This document shows, piece after piece, positions 35,151 to 46,300 of a stretch of 64,000 bases of DNA. The translations under genes and the position numbers were made by a program. How positions within the stretch are numbered: position 1 is the first letter of the stretch; each line of letters opens with the position of its first letter. Below the pieces are notes generated by a model. It was not told the DNA's origin and searched no databases. It saw only the letters and a list, made by a program, of their open reading frames with translations. This stretch comes from Erythrophleum ivorense (lineage: Eukaryota > Streptophyta > Magnoliopsida > Fabales > Fabaceae): positions 16,598,556 through 16,662,555 of the forward strand of contig JAIUCV010000001.1 in the NCBI GenBank assembly GCA_026724425.1, written 5' to 3'.

Positions 35151-37047
35151 AGTCCTAAATGTTAACTTTTCAACGCACTAGATTTATACAAAACAAAGGC
35201 CCACGGCTCAAGTTATGGGTTGAAAAATAACATTGCCTTGACTAGTTTGCCCATACCTAGGATCTCAAATCCCCAACCTATTTACTCCTCCAAAGTGACC
35301 TTATTTTAACTTAGACTCTTCATGAAAGTTGGAGCTATTGATGTATAGATGCTTTTGAGCTTTTGAATCACTTGATTGCAATATTGGAAACCTAAGATAT
35401 GTTCTTTTAAAGAATTAGACGTCAAGCAGAAATCCTACTCCTATCTAGATTAGGACAACATTTCATACCAGAATTTGGGGTCATGTTTAGAGGCTTAAAT
35501 GGATATGAATTTTAGCCCATAATACTATACTAAAAAGCTTAAGATGTCCTCTACAACTTATCCAAAACCCCCATTCATGTTTTGGACTTCTAACCTAGGG
35601 GAAAACCTAAAACAAATGACAAATATTACAAACATAAAATGTTAAAATTTTCTAATGTTAAGCCCAAGTACTCTCAATTCTTAATTTATACCCTAAACAA
35701 AAATATTAGCATTAATAATTATAATAAGACATAAATTATACTAAATAAACTATTTACAATAGAAATGTAAAATATTGTATTTATCACTCATGCAACTACA
35801 AGTCATACCATGACTTTCTCCTAATTCAACCATACGTTAACTTTCTATTTTTATCAACTACATATCAATTAACTAAATTAAGTCAACTTCTTGTAGTTCT
35901 TGAAAATACACATCAACATTGATGACAATCCAAAATTTTCAATCCCACTTCTTATCATGCATGACTAGCAATTTTCATGCAACTATCAATAATTTACATT
36001 TCTTTACTCAATCAAGTTTATGCATGAATATCTAATCAACTTCATTCAACATTCAATTTGACATATACCTTATCCCCTTATTTTTCGAAAATGCATAATG
36101 CAAATCTAATTAATGCTAATGTCAACTACATATATGATCACCTCTAATTATTTCCAAACGAATAAAACTTGCAACATGATTATTAAGATATAAGAAGTGC
36201 AATTTAGCAAATTAAACATAGAGCATTAACAATGGTAGGTGAGTATCAAGTAAAAACATTATCATGTAATAATAATAATAATAATAATAATAATTTGCAT
36301 CTATACTTCAAAAAGATAAGCTTCATAGTCTCCTCTGACGTAAACATGAGATAGTTCTACTAGTTTAGTGCTAATGTGGCAAAGAACTTTTTTTTTTTTT
36401 TTAATTTAGCCTCAACGAGTGCCATTTGTGCACTTCATTACTATCTTAATATTAAAGACTAAATTAGAAATGATGACAAAATTTTAAAAAATTATAATAA
36501 ATTAATAACTTGAACAAATTATATAAGTCAAATATATATATTTTTTTCTTTAAAACTTTATAACCTAAATCATATTTTTAAATGGCTTAAGGTAAGCTCT
36601 TAGTTAGGTTTACTTTGATAACTATTAAGCCATGCAATTTAAGTTTGAGTAAATTACATTGGTCTTTTGTTTATTTTTAAAATATATAAACATCCCTTAA
36701 AACTAAAAGTGACCTTATATTTTAATCTAGATTCAATTTTTTTATTAAAATATCTTTTATTAAGCCTAAATACATATTTTTTAAACTAAAAAAAATTAAA
36801 TAGAGAATATTTCAATAAAAAAATTTAATTAAACTAAAATATGAAATAAATTTTTATTTTAAAAGAGATTTGTATTTTCATCAAAATACAAAACAAGTTT
36901 ATATAAATTATTCTTTTAAGTTAAAATAGTATAAAAGAAGGCCTTTAAAGTATCGGGTTCAGATTTTGGAGTATCCATTTTATTGAATTGGGTATGCCTC
37001 TTTTTTTAAACACGTACACAATCTCTGACCAACTGCTATTGTCCTCT
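35151..37047. other. Right part of the unclassified repeat and AT-rich spacer
   Basis: The interrupted repeat continues at least to about 36250. A (TAA)n microsatellite lies at 36267-36294 and a T-run at 36390-36403. The remainder is AT-rich with no coding signal. Nothing links it to a known transposase. Confidence 0.4.
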
Positions 37048-37055
37048 CCTGAAAT

Positions 37056-37690
37056 TAAGGATGTTCATGGGCAGGACTGAGCCAAACTTTAACCTAGCCT
37101 GATTTTCAATAGGTTACAAAATTGAAACCCGTTGTTCAAACTTGATCTAGCCCGATTTAATACCAAGCAAGGCCGGGCCGGGCCAATACTGGGGTGCCCT
37201 GTGTTTTTCTTTTTTTTTTAGTTTATTATTAAAATTATAAAATAACTTCCCAAAAAATGTTTATATAAGTCTTTATAAAATTACATTTTATCCTTAAAAA
37301 ATTAAAAATTTGATATAAATTTTTATAACAAAATATTTTTTTAATGTTTTTGGAGTTGACCAAACTAATATGTTTTTTAAGGTTAGCTAGAATTTATTAT
37401 TAAAATCATAAAATAACCTCTAAAAAATATTTTTATACAAATCTTTATAAAATTATATTTTATCCTTAAAATAATTAAAATTTTAATATAAATATTTATA
37501 AACAATATTTTTTATTTTTTTGGACCGAGTCGAGCCAATATGGACCTAAGGGTTGGCTCAATGCCCAACTCAACTCGATTATATGACTCGGCCCGGTCCT
37601 AATTTTTTTTAAAAAAATTATTTATGCCTGACCCAATTTAACTGGGTAGGATCGAGCCCACCAAGCATTCGGGCCCGATGAACACCTCTA
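37056..37690. mobile_element. hAT-type MITE with 8-bp target-site duplication
   Basis: The 635-base element is flanked by CCTGAAAT at 37048-37055 and 37691-37698. Its ends are imperfect inverted repeats: TAAGGATGTTCATGGGC at the left and, complemented, TAGAGGTGTTCATCGGGC at the right. GC-rich subterminal zones with GGCCGGGCCGGGCC-like repeats (37170-37190 and 37590-37675) flank an AT-rich core. The core is itself a two-copy tandem duplication of about 170 bases. The 8-bp duplication and end sequence fit the hAT superfamily. No transposase is encoded. Confidence 0.87.
37218..37540. repeat. Two-copy duplication in the MITE core, offset about 170 bp
   Basis: TTTATTATTAAAATTATAAA near 37222 and TTTATTATTAAAATCATAAA near 37393 begin two diverged copies. 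Both continue through TCTTTATAAAATTA and TTTTATCCTTAAAA to a TTTTTGGA block. Confidence 0.75.
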
Positions 37691-37698
37691 CCTGAAAT

Positions 37699-38943
37699 GA
37701 AGTAATAATGTAGATTCAAATTCAAACAATTAAGAAGAAAGGGTTCAAATTCAAACAATCAAATAATGTAGATTGGGATTGCCATTAAAGCTGTAAAAGG
37801 CTTTCCTTAATGGCACAATAATAACGACTATAAAATTAGGTTGCTGCGGAGAGATTCAGATGTTGAACAAATAATTGAAATTCAAATTAATTGTGAATTT
37901 CTATTGTGGATGGATCGATGAAGAGGCTCTGGATGGAGTTCTTCTTCGCAACTCAGCCAAACTAGAGATCATCATCGAAAGAATGCCATATTTTCTAGAG
38001 GCTGAAAGAGATATGGTAATTCATGAATCATGAACATATTTTTTTTAAAAGCTAATCATCTTCTAAATATCATAGTGATTTTGTTTCCTTTCCTTTTCCC
38101 TCTTTAACGTTTGCAGTGATTTCTTTACTATGAAATCTACTCTATTTGTAATTTGTTTACCTTAGAAGTATGATAATTCTTTCAATTCGCACTTAGCACA
38201 TACAGTCTAAGAATGCATTTAGTTCTTTTCTTTATTGATGTTAGAAATTATCCTTGTACATAACTATATGAAGTAATGCATGATGTCATACAATGAGATT
38301 AACCTTCCTAACATTGGAATGACTAATCTCATTACATGACCTCTTGCATTGCTTCATGTAATTAAGTGGAAGAATGAAAAATATGACATGTGACATCTCT
38401 TGCTTCTCCTTCACACAAGTAGTTTTCCATTTGCCATATAGGTAGTCTAGTTGATTAGGCATATGTTTGTTAGTTTTTAATTACTCTAGTTAGATCTTAA
38501 TTATATAGTTAAGTTGTGATTGAATTTTTAATTAAGTTGTTATTTCCATTTTAATTAAATAATTAGGATAAGTTTATTTTTTATAAACAATTGCTTTTAG
38601 TAAGAATTTATAAGATTTTCTATTAGTAAATTTAACTTACATAATGTATTTCTAAAAATCCCTAAATGATACATTTTTCCTATATAAATTCCACCCAAGC
38701 CTATTATTACTAGCAAAGTATTAAATTAATTCTAATTTCACTAAATAACAATTATTTAATGCATGATTTTAACAAATATAGTTACTAAAATTTTAATTCA
38801 AACATATTTTCACACAATTTATTTTAATGGAGAGAATTATTTAGTGCATTATGCTTAGTCATCTCTAAAAAGTTATTGGTTCTAGAATTGAGACACATGT
38901 TTAACTTGGTTGCTACCTTAATTATGGATTTCCTTAGTCATAA
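37699..38943. other. AT-rich spacer with one short orphan reading frame
   Basis: Apart from the 46-codon frame at 37893-38033, listed separately, I see no gene. The stretch includes a small direct repeat at 37707-37770 (TTCAAATTCAAACAAT twice). Confidence 0.4.
37893..38033 (+). pseudogene. Orphan exon-like reading frame, unrecognised
   Basis: A 46-codon frame ends in TGA at 38031-38033. Its composition is balanced and protein-like (WIDEEALDGVLLRNSAKLE followed by an acidic helix-like tail with EAERDM), unlike the low-complexity frames around it. A donor-like GTAATT follows ATATG at 38015. There is no in-frame ATG near its beginning, so if real it is an internal exon or a captured gene fragment. 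I do not recognise a family. Confidence 0.25.
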
Positions 38944-39025
38944 TACACGAAACTTCATTAGAGTTTTGTGGTTAAGCATGCTTAGGTGAGGGAAATCCTA
39001 GGATGGGTGACTCTTAAGAAATTCC
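38944..39025 (+). pseudogene. 5S-rRNA-like sequence, decayed
   Basis: The stretch aligns without gaps to the internal part of plant 5S rRNA. GTTAAGCATGCTTAGGTGAG corresponds to the box A region, and TCCTAGGATGGGTGACT to the intermediate element and box C. It continues through AAGAAATTCC. Most differences are C-to-T or G-to-A, as expected from methylated DNA decaying. The 5' third and the 3' end of 5S are not convincingly present. It could be a 5S-derived retroelement (Cassandra-type TRIM LTR or SINE3) or a 5S pseudogene; I found no second LTR nearby. Confidence 0.6.
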
Positions 39026-39381
39026 ATTTTTAGTCATCTTAAACTAGTTTAAATCACTTTAAATTGGAATTTTCAGTTAGCTAAAAATTTAAGGAAGCAA
39101 TTCTATGTTAACTAAAACCCAATGCTACTAAAACAAAAATTTGGAATTAGATAACTAAAAACTCTAAACTTTTCTTTCATACTCCTTCATCAAACAAACA
39201 TATTTATTTTATTTAAATTTGAACACATATCACCTAATACATAATGATAATTAGATAGGACACAAGAATATGATGTTATTAATAAGTATACTTATTCAAA
39301 ACACATAATTTGATTTATCTTTTAAAAATTAAATTTTAGGTTCTTCTGTTTTGATCTACCTTTTAAGAAGAGAATGTTACA
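39026..39381. other. Probable start of a Ty3/gypsy 3' LTR (minus)
   Basis: On the minus strand the sequence beginning at 39381 reads TGTAACATTCTC directly after a polypurine tract, as expected for an LTR start. Its other end could not be placed. No coding content. Confidence 0.4.
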
Positions 39382-40860
39382 ATTCTCCCCTCTTTTTATA
39401 AATTTTGTCTGCAAAATTTTATTTACCTTTTCAAATTAAATTGTGGATACTTTTGTTTGATTTTGTCCTTTATCTCTCAAGTAGCTTTCTTAAGAGTTAA
39501 TCCTTCCTATGGCACTCTAAATGTTTCCTAATTGTTTCTAATTAGTATCCATAATTTGTATGGGTTTTGGATGATAAGTTAAATCTTCTCTTACTTGCAT
39601 TGCATCATTTATGATGTACTTTCGAAGTTGAAAAACATAGAAGACATTATGGAGGTTGAACAATTTCAGTAAGAATACAATTTGATAGGGAATTAGCCTT
39701 ACTCTTTTAATGTTTGTTAGGGTCCTTAATATCTAAGGCTCAATTTTTTGTAATTTAAGGATCCACCAACTCCGATAATAGAAGTAACTTTGAAGAACAC
39801 ATATTCTTTTTCTTCAAACTCCAAAGGTTTTCTGTCAAAGTAGCTCTTTTACTTACTATAAGTAGTAAGGAACCTATCCTTAGTTAGCCTAATTTGTTCC
39901 AAGTCAAATCTTAACAAGTTTCTTTCTCCTTCTTCATACCAACACAAGGGAAACCTACATTTTTTACCATAAAAGACTTCATTAGATGCCATTCTAATAT
40001 TGGAATGGAAACTATTATTGTAGGCAAACTTTACTAAAGTGGTATATACTTATTCAGTTGCCTTATTGATTTAACACACATGCCCTAAGCATATTCTCTA
40101 GGTTCTAAATTGTTCTTTTAGTTTGACCACCCATTTAAGAATGATATGCTATACTGAAATACAATCTAGTCCTAAAGGCTTTCTACAAAGCTTCCCAGAA
40201 CCTAAAGATAAACTTAGGGTAACTATCTAGTGATGATACTAAAAGGTGCACCATATAATCTTACTAACTCTTGAATATACAAGTGGGCTAGTTTATTTAA
40301 TAGATAATTGGCTCTAATGGGTAGAAAGTGAGCAGACTTTGTTAATTTGTCTACTATTACCTAAGCAGCATCATTCCTAGGCTGAGATCTAGGTAATTCC
40401 ATTACAAAATCTATTAAGATACTATCTTATTTTTATTCTAGGGTTTCTAGAGGTCATTGAAAGACTTAGATTTCTAAAAGTAGTAATAATCATAAGGCTG
40501 ACAAGGTAACAAGGTCACACCGAATCTTAAGTTCACTCATGCATAACCTATAAGGTAACATGGTCATTAAAAGATTAAGATTTCAAAAATATTTTATCAA
40601 TTTCATTTCCTCAATTATTAATTGGGCTATATGCAATGATTTTCTACTAAGAGTATCAACCACTATATTAGCTTTGCTTAGATGATATTTCAACTCAAAA
40701 TTATAATCTTTCAACAATTTCATCCATCTCCTTTATGTCATGTTAAGTTATTTTTGGTCAAAGAGGTATCTAAGATCTTTATAATTGCTAAATGCCTCAA
40801 AGTATGATTTGAACTCAAAAGGATTTTATTCCACATGGAATTATGATTTTGTATTTAGAT
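39382..40860 (-). pseudogene. Ty3/gypsy pol remnant (RNase H end, integrase)
   Basis: On the minus strand, from high to low coordinates, the RNase H end appears with LLKDYNFELKYHLSKAN and VVDTLSRKSLHIA (40630-40740). The integrase core follows, with VDKLTKSAHFLPIRANY (40310-40360), IQELVRLYGAPFSII (40230-40275) and MLRACVLNQ (40070-40105). Then come the integrase C-terminus and a purine tract GAGGGGAGAATT. Plant chromovirus-like order and motifs are clear, but stops and frameshifts are many. It ends at the same TGTAACATTC boundary as the remnant at 30326. Confidence 0.8.
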
Positions 40861-41398
40861 TGCTTTTATTTAACCAAGGGATGATCCTCAAAAGGGAGGT
40901 GACCTAAAGGTTATAAGAAGATATAAATATGTATATAGACTATTCTTGTATAATTGTCTATAAAAAGTTATAGGAAATTATCATTAAAAGTGAGGTGATC
41001 TAAAAGAAAGTATGTTTTTAGACTGTTTATATAACTATATATGAAGATCATCAGAAATTATCCTAAAAAAGGAGATGATCCATGCAAAAAGTTATGGAGA
41101 AATGATTCTTAAAAAGGAGGTGATCTTAGGGAAATGAGAAAGGATCTTTAATAAGGAGGTAATCTTAGGAAATTGCTTGATTCTCCAATTATAGATCCAT
41201 TCTAAGAGATGTCCTTATTAGAAGAAAGCTTTAGACAATTTGGTTTCAGTTCATGATGCTATAGTAAACTGAACAAACAGGTTTAAAAGAAATGATAAAG
41301 ATAAGAATGCATTTTTACTATTGTTGTGATTATTACTATGCATGCAATATGATCATGGGACATTTTTTATTGTCCATGTACCTCATTTTTCTACTATA
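40861..41398. other. Spacer with degenerate AAAAGGAGGTGATC repeats
   Basis: Five dispersed copies of a motif close to TTAAAAAGGAGGTGATCTTA occur near 40885, 40983, 41057, 41106 and 41144. Spacing shortens from about 95 to 40 bases. The layout resembles the LTR-internal minisatellites elsewhere in the window. No coding region. Confidence 0.55.
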
Positions 41399-43832
41399 TG
41401 TAATATTTGGTGTTTCAGCACTAGACTAAATGAAATAATTAATATTTTTATACTAAGTTATACCCTTATATCACAGTAAACCATATGAGGAAAAGGAGTA
41501 GAAACTCAATTACAAAAAAGAAATGGGCTAAAAAGTCAAATTTTAGGACCAAAAGAGACAACAGTAACAAGTCTAATAGTACAATAGAAAAAAACTAAGG
41601 GTTTAAATGTTTAGTAATTTATTAAGAGAGTAAGATATTTACTATCATTATATAACTAAATGAGGCAACTAGATTAACCAGAGCTGACAAAATTGGTCAA
41701 AATCTTGATTGCACGCAAACCAGGTAACTAGTGGTACAAGTATAATTTTGAGCCATTTTAAGCTATTTTAAACTACTGTGAATCTCGAGAATGATTATAT
41801 GAGTGCAAAGGATCTTAAAATATCCTATGCCTTAAAGTTATCTAGAAAGATTAAGTTTTTAGGGTTAGAATCAAAGCACATGAATGTAGTATCAAAATCA
41901 TAATTTTAACTAATACAATGCAAAAAATCATGATTTCATTTTAAATGAAAAATAAATGAAGATAAGGACATAAGGTAAAAGAGCATGCAGAGTTTAACCA
42001 AAAGGCCTAGCTTGGCCAAAATCCTTAAATAGTGTAAGAATTGACGAATAGTGGTAATACTGCAAAGCAAGAAAAATTAGAGATTTAAATATAATAAGAC
42101 TTAACATGAGAAACATGTATCTCTTATCATAATATGATAAAATAAGACTTGTAGATTAATTAGATGAAGTCGGTTTAGTTAAATTATTGACGACGTACAA
42201 ATTAGGGTTTCCAATAGTCATATTTTAGACTATACTTTTTAAAACTATTTTAAACCTCTAAACAGATGTTTTTAATAAAGAAGAGAGCCTGAAATTTAGT
42301 ATGGAGCACACAATTTTTGAAAAAAGAATGAAAAAGTTTAAACAAAGGAAACCAAGTGAAGGGACGTAATCAAAATCTTTAAATTTGTTAAAAATATTTT
42401 AGATTTTTCTTCTTTTAAGTCATACCTTTCTTCCCTATCATGTGGCACTAACTTGTAGCAGCTTAAAGTAGATCCATGGAGGCATGAAAAGGAGGAAGAA
42501 AGAGAAAAAAAAGGAAGGAAAATTAGGATGAAACCACCATAAACAAAAGAGATAATTTGAGGAAACCAATTTTACCAAAGAAACCTCAATCAAGAGAGTT
42601 TCAAAATAAGGCATGTTTAGATGGCTAAAGTTGTCTTTAGGCAAGAAGACCATGAAGTGGCACATTAAGCTAGTAAAGGATAAGTAAAAAACACAAGTGG
42701 AGAAAATAGACAAGGCCAAAAGTAAAGTAAGAGATTTGGCAAATTCTCCATCTTCTAAGTGGCATCTCCCCCTTCTTTGTATGCATGCTTATTGCCTTGA
42801 GTGTTTAGATACTTGTGTTATGACATGTTATATGATGCTATGTTTGCATGTTTGAGCTAATTTGATATAACATGATTGATTTAGTATATATTATAGTATT
42901 AATAATACCTAGAGAAAAAATTGAGCATAATAGCTCTTCCTTAAGCGAAGTTTAGTTAAATTATGTTTTAAAAGTTGTGGCCACTGACTGATTGAACAAG
43001 TATGTATATGCTAACCTTAGTATTTAATGAGTTATGTTGTATGCATACTTGTGTTCCTTATGCTTGGGTGACTTGTTATATGCATTGAATATGAAGTATG
43101 CTACTGAGATTTTTCCCAAAATCTCACTCCCCTCTCCATTCCCTATTAACTCATGCCAGGTTTAAAAAAAAAAAAGAGCAAGCATCAGAAGAAAATAGAG
43201 ATACCTAGGGGAGCAATTAATTAGAAGAAGAGAATAGATCATGTTATTTAGTTTTATAATAATGTATTCATATTTATAAGATATGTAAAAAGAAATCTCT
43301 AGTATGATTGTAATGTATTGGAAAGTTAAGTGTACCTTTGTATTGTATAGTATATTGTATAATTAGTATCTAGTATGATATGAGTTATGGAGGGTATGTA
43401 AAAGCAATATAGTATAATGTTTATGTAATGGCAAATTCTAGTTTGAGAAGATTATGATATGAGTTGATTGTATTCAGTGTATAGTAATCCAAATATTATG
43501 AATGGTAATATATTGTTGAATTTTTAAGATTGTGAAAGGTGCTATTATGTGGCCTTGGATGGTCTGGATCCTTTAGTTATAAGGGGAAATTCTAGCAAAA
43601 TTTTTCCTAAAATTTATATGTTTGAGTTTTAGTTATTTACCGGTATTTACAATAATAAATAAATGAATAAGGAAAAAAAACCTAAAAATATCTAGGAGGT
43701 CACACTATGAAAGCAACATAACCATAAAAATAAATTTTGTAGCTTTATACAGCTATTACGATCATGAGTTTTTATTTGTTGTTTTTTTATTTATTAGGAA
43801 TCTTAAATGCTAATTAAGGTTGTGGTTGTCAC
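41399..43832 (+). mobile_element. Related LTR, plus orientation, ends approximate
   Basis: The block starts TGTAATATTTGG and follows the layout of the long LTR family. A GTAATCAAAATCT segment at 42366 parallels 4870. A purine-rich stretch lies at 42480-42530. At 43105-43145 an ATCTCACTCCCCTCTCC block parallels 33685-33700. The right end is placed tentatively at GTTGTCACA. I found no matching duplication (CTATA at left, CCAAT at right). It is diverged enough to be a separate subfamily. Confidence 0.45.
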
Positions 43833-44945
43833 ACCAATTATTCAAAATCTATAGCTAGTGGCTTGATAAGTGAAAAACAAGGATCCATCCACTTCTAGAT
43901 GTAACAGGGAGTAGATGTAGGGGAACTTTTATACTTCGTGGAAAAAGGTTTCCTACTTTTTTTAAAAAATAATTTTTGGCTACATATGCCGTGGGTACTA
44001 TATTGTAAAAGCCCTACATTCAAATGTTATAAAATGAGAAATTATATGATCATCTCTAGTTGTACCTTGTTTGAATTAAATTCATACTCAATCTAATCAC
44101 AATTATTTCACAAAAAATGATAAAGTAAGCAGTCAAGTAGCCACTTCTAACCAATAAGATTATTGCAATGTCCTAATTACAGGAACACTATTAAGTAAAT
44201 AGGATCAAAAGGTTTTCAACTAGGGGTGTCACATTAGCAAACAAAAGATACATTATTTGTTAGCAGTGATTTGGATTCTCTCTTCTTTATTTATGGTTGA
44301 AATTGGTAAATGATTTATCTTCGGCCAGGCATTTTATTTTCATCTCCTCTATTTGTTTCACTCGTCTCCTATATGGTTTTTCTCATATACATATCTGCTC
44401 TCCTCCCCACTTAATGAGAAAAGGCCTAGTGTTGTGTTATTGATTTTTGAATTGGTATGGTTTATTGGGTCATCTTGATTTTATGGTTTTTGTGAAATAA
44501 AGTTATAGTAATTCTTGATGGTTAGCAGTTTCTAATCAGAATCTGGTAATAATATAATGCTTGAAGATAAAGCCTCATTTAGTGTTATTTGAATTGCATC
44601 ATTTTGCTGAATTTGATAATATAAATTAGAAAGATCTAACTTTATCTATGTATATGTTGCTAATCAACTAGCTTCTCTAGTTGCATTATGAAATCATGTA
44701 ATGTATCACTTCAATTATAATATTTAGACATTATAATAGGATTATTCACAAATTTTTATTTAACAGCTTAAGCTTTTAAGTTAAATTAGTCATCATATAA
44801 TAACATTGATAACCTTATTGTGATGTTCCAAGTATTTCCCATTGACGTTATAGATAGTTTGAACTTTTTTATTTATCCTTTATGACTACTATGGCTTGCC
44901 ATTGTTATCTTGAAACTCTACATAAACTTCTAAATTAGGGTTTTC
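43833..44945. other. AT-rich intergenic stretch, nothing recognised
   Basis: I see no coding region, RNA gene or element ends. Confidence 0.4.
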
Positions 44946-44949
44946 CCTT

Positions 44950-46300
44950 CAGGTCAAGAGTGAAAAAATAAAATAATCAAGCACAAATTAAGAAGACTAA
45001 GCCTTCAAAATGACTAAATTAAAACTTAAATCAGTATATCGTAAGTTCAAATAAACAATCTATGGTCCCAAAACCTAATATGAAAATCTTAAACACAAAT
45101 TAGAACATTAAGCCTAGAAAAACCACCTAAATAAAATAAAACTTAAATTAGTATAACATAAACCTAAAATAAACAACCTAAAGTCCCAAAGAAAATTCCA
45201 ATTAACATAATGAAACCCTAAAACCTGAAAAAAAGTAAATAAAAAAAAAAGCTTTGAAAAGAACATTTTTTGTCATAGAAGATGATCTTCGGGCAGCCCA
45301 TAATCCTAATATGAAAAGCTTAAACCCAAGTAGAAGACTAAGCCTAGAGAAAACATCTAAATAAAATAAAGCTTAAATTAGTGTAACCTAAACCTAAAAT
45401 GAACAACCTAATGTTGCAAATAAAAATCCAATTAACATAATGAAACCCTAAAGCCTAAATTAAAATAATAATAAAAAGCTTTGAAAAGAACATTTTTAGC
45501 AGGGAAATAAAAAAAGATTATCTTAGGCAACCCGAACACAAATGGCTACTCTGAAGTTAATTATGCAAAAATTTTGATATAACCTAAAATATAATATTCT
45601 TATAAACATATGTGAAATAAAATAAAATAAAACAAATTTTAGAATGGAAAAAAGGAAGGTTTCCTAGTGCTTTTGGTTAATTTTATTTCCCTGTTTTATG
45701 GGTCCAGTATATAGACTCCATAATGGTTGCCAAAAATAAAAAGAATAAGACTCAAAACATAAAAGAACTAAGGGGACTAAGCCTAAAAAAAATGAATCTA
45801 ATTAAAACTTGAATAACAAGCTAAGCGCAAAATAGATGACCTAAAGTACCCACAAAATTTTGAACTAAAACTCAAATAGAGAGAATACGCAAAAGGGAAA
45901 GTAAACCAAATTTAAAGTTTGATGAAAATAAAACCCAACATTTTTAAGATCCAAAATAAAATTAACCCCAATAACCAAGCCCACATTAAGAAGTCTAAGC
46001 CTAAAATAAAAGGATCTAATTAAAAAAATTAAATTAGCGTGAGCCAACCCCAAAAGAAAGCTGACCTAAACTTAATTTTTGACTAAGATAAAAATAAAAG
46101 CTAAAAAAAATAAGAATAAGAATCAAAACATAAAACAACCCAAGCCCATATTCCGAAGACTAAGCCTAAAATAATAGACTCTAAATGAAAAGTCAATTGG
46201 CATGCCCATAATAAACAAATCTCAAGTCATAAAAACCCAATTAAAATAACTAAAATGTAAATAAAATTATCCAAATGAAAATTAACCTAAATAAACCCAA
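44950..46300. repeat. Diverged tandem array
   Basis: A unit built around AGACTAAGCCTA, AAATAAAACTTAAATTAGT, CCTAAA and CCCAATTAA-like blocks recurs near 44985, 45100, 45330, 45775, 45990 and 46160. The two best copies (45080-45300 and 45305-45530) are about 225 bases long. They share AACATAATGAAACCCTAAA and AAAAAGCTTTGAAAAGAACA. Later copies are shorter and more diverged. It is A-rich on the plus strand and has no coding frame. Confidence 0.7.
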
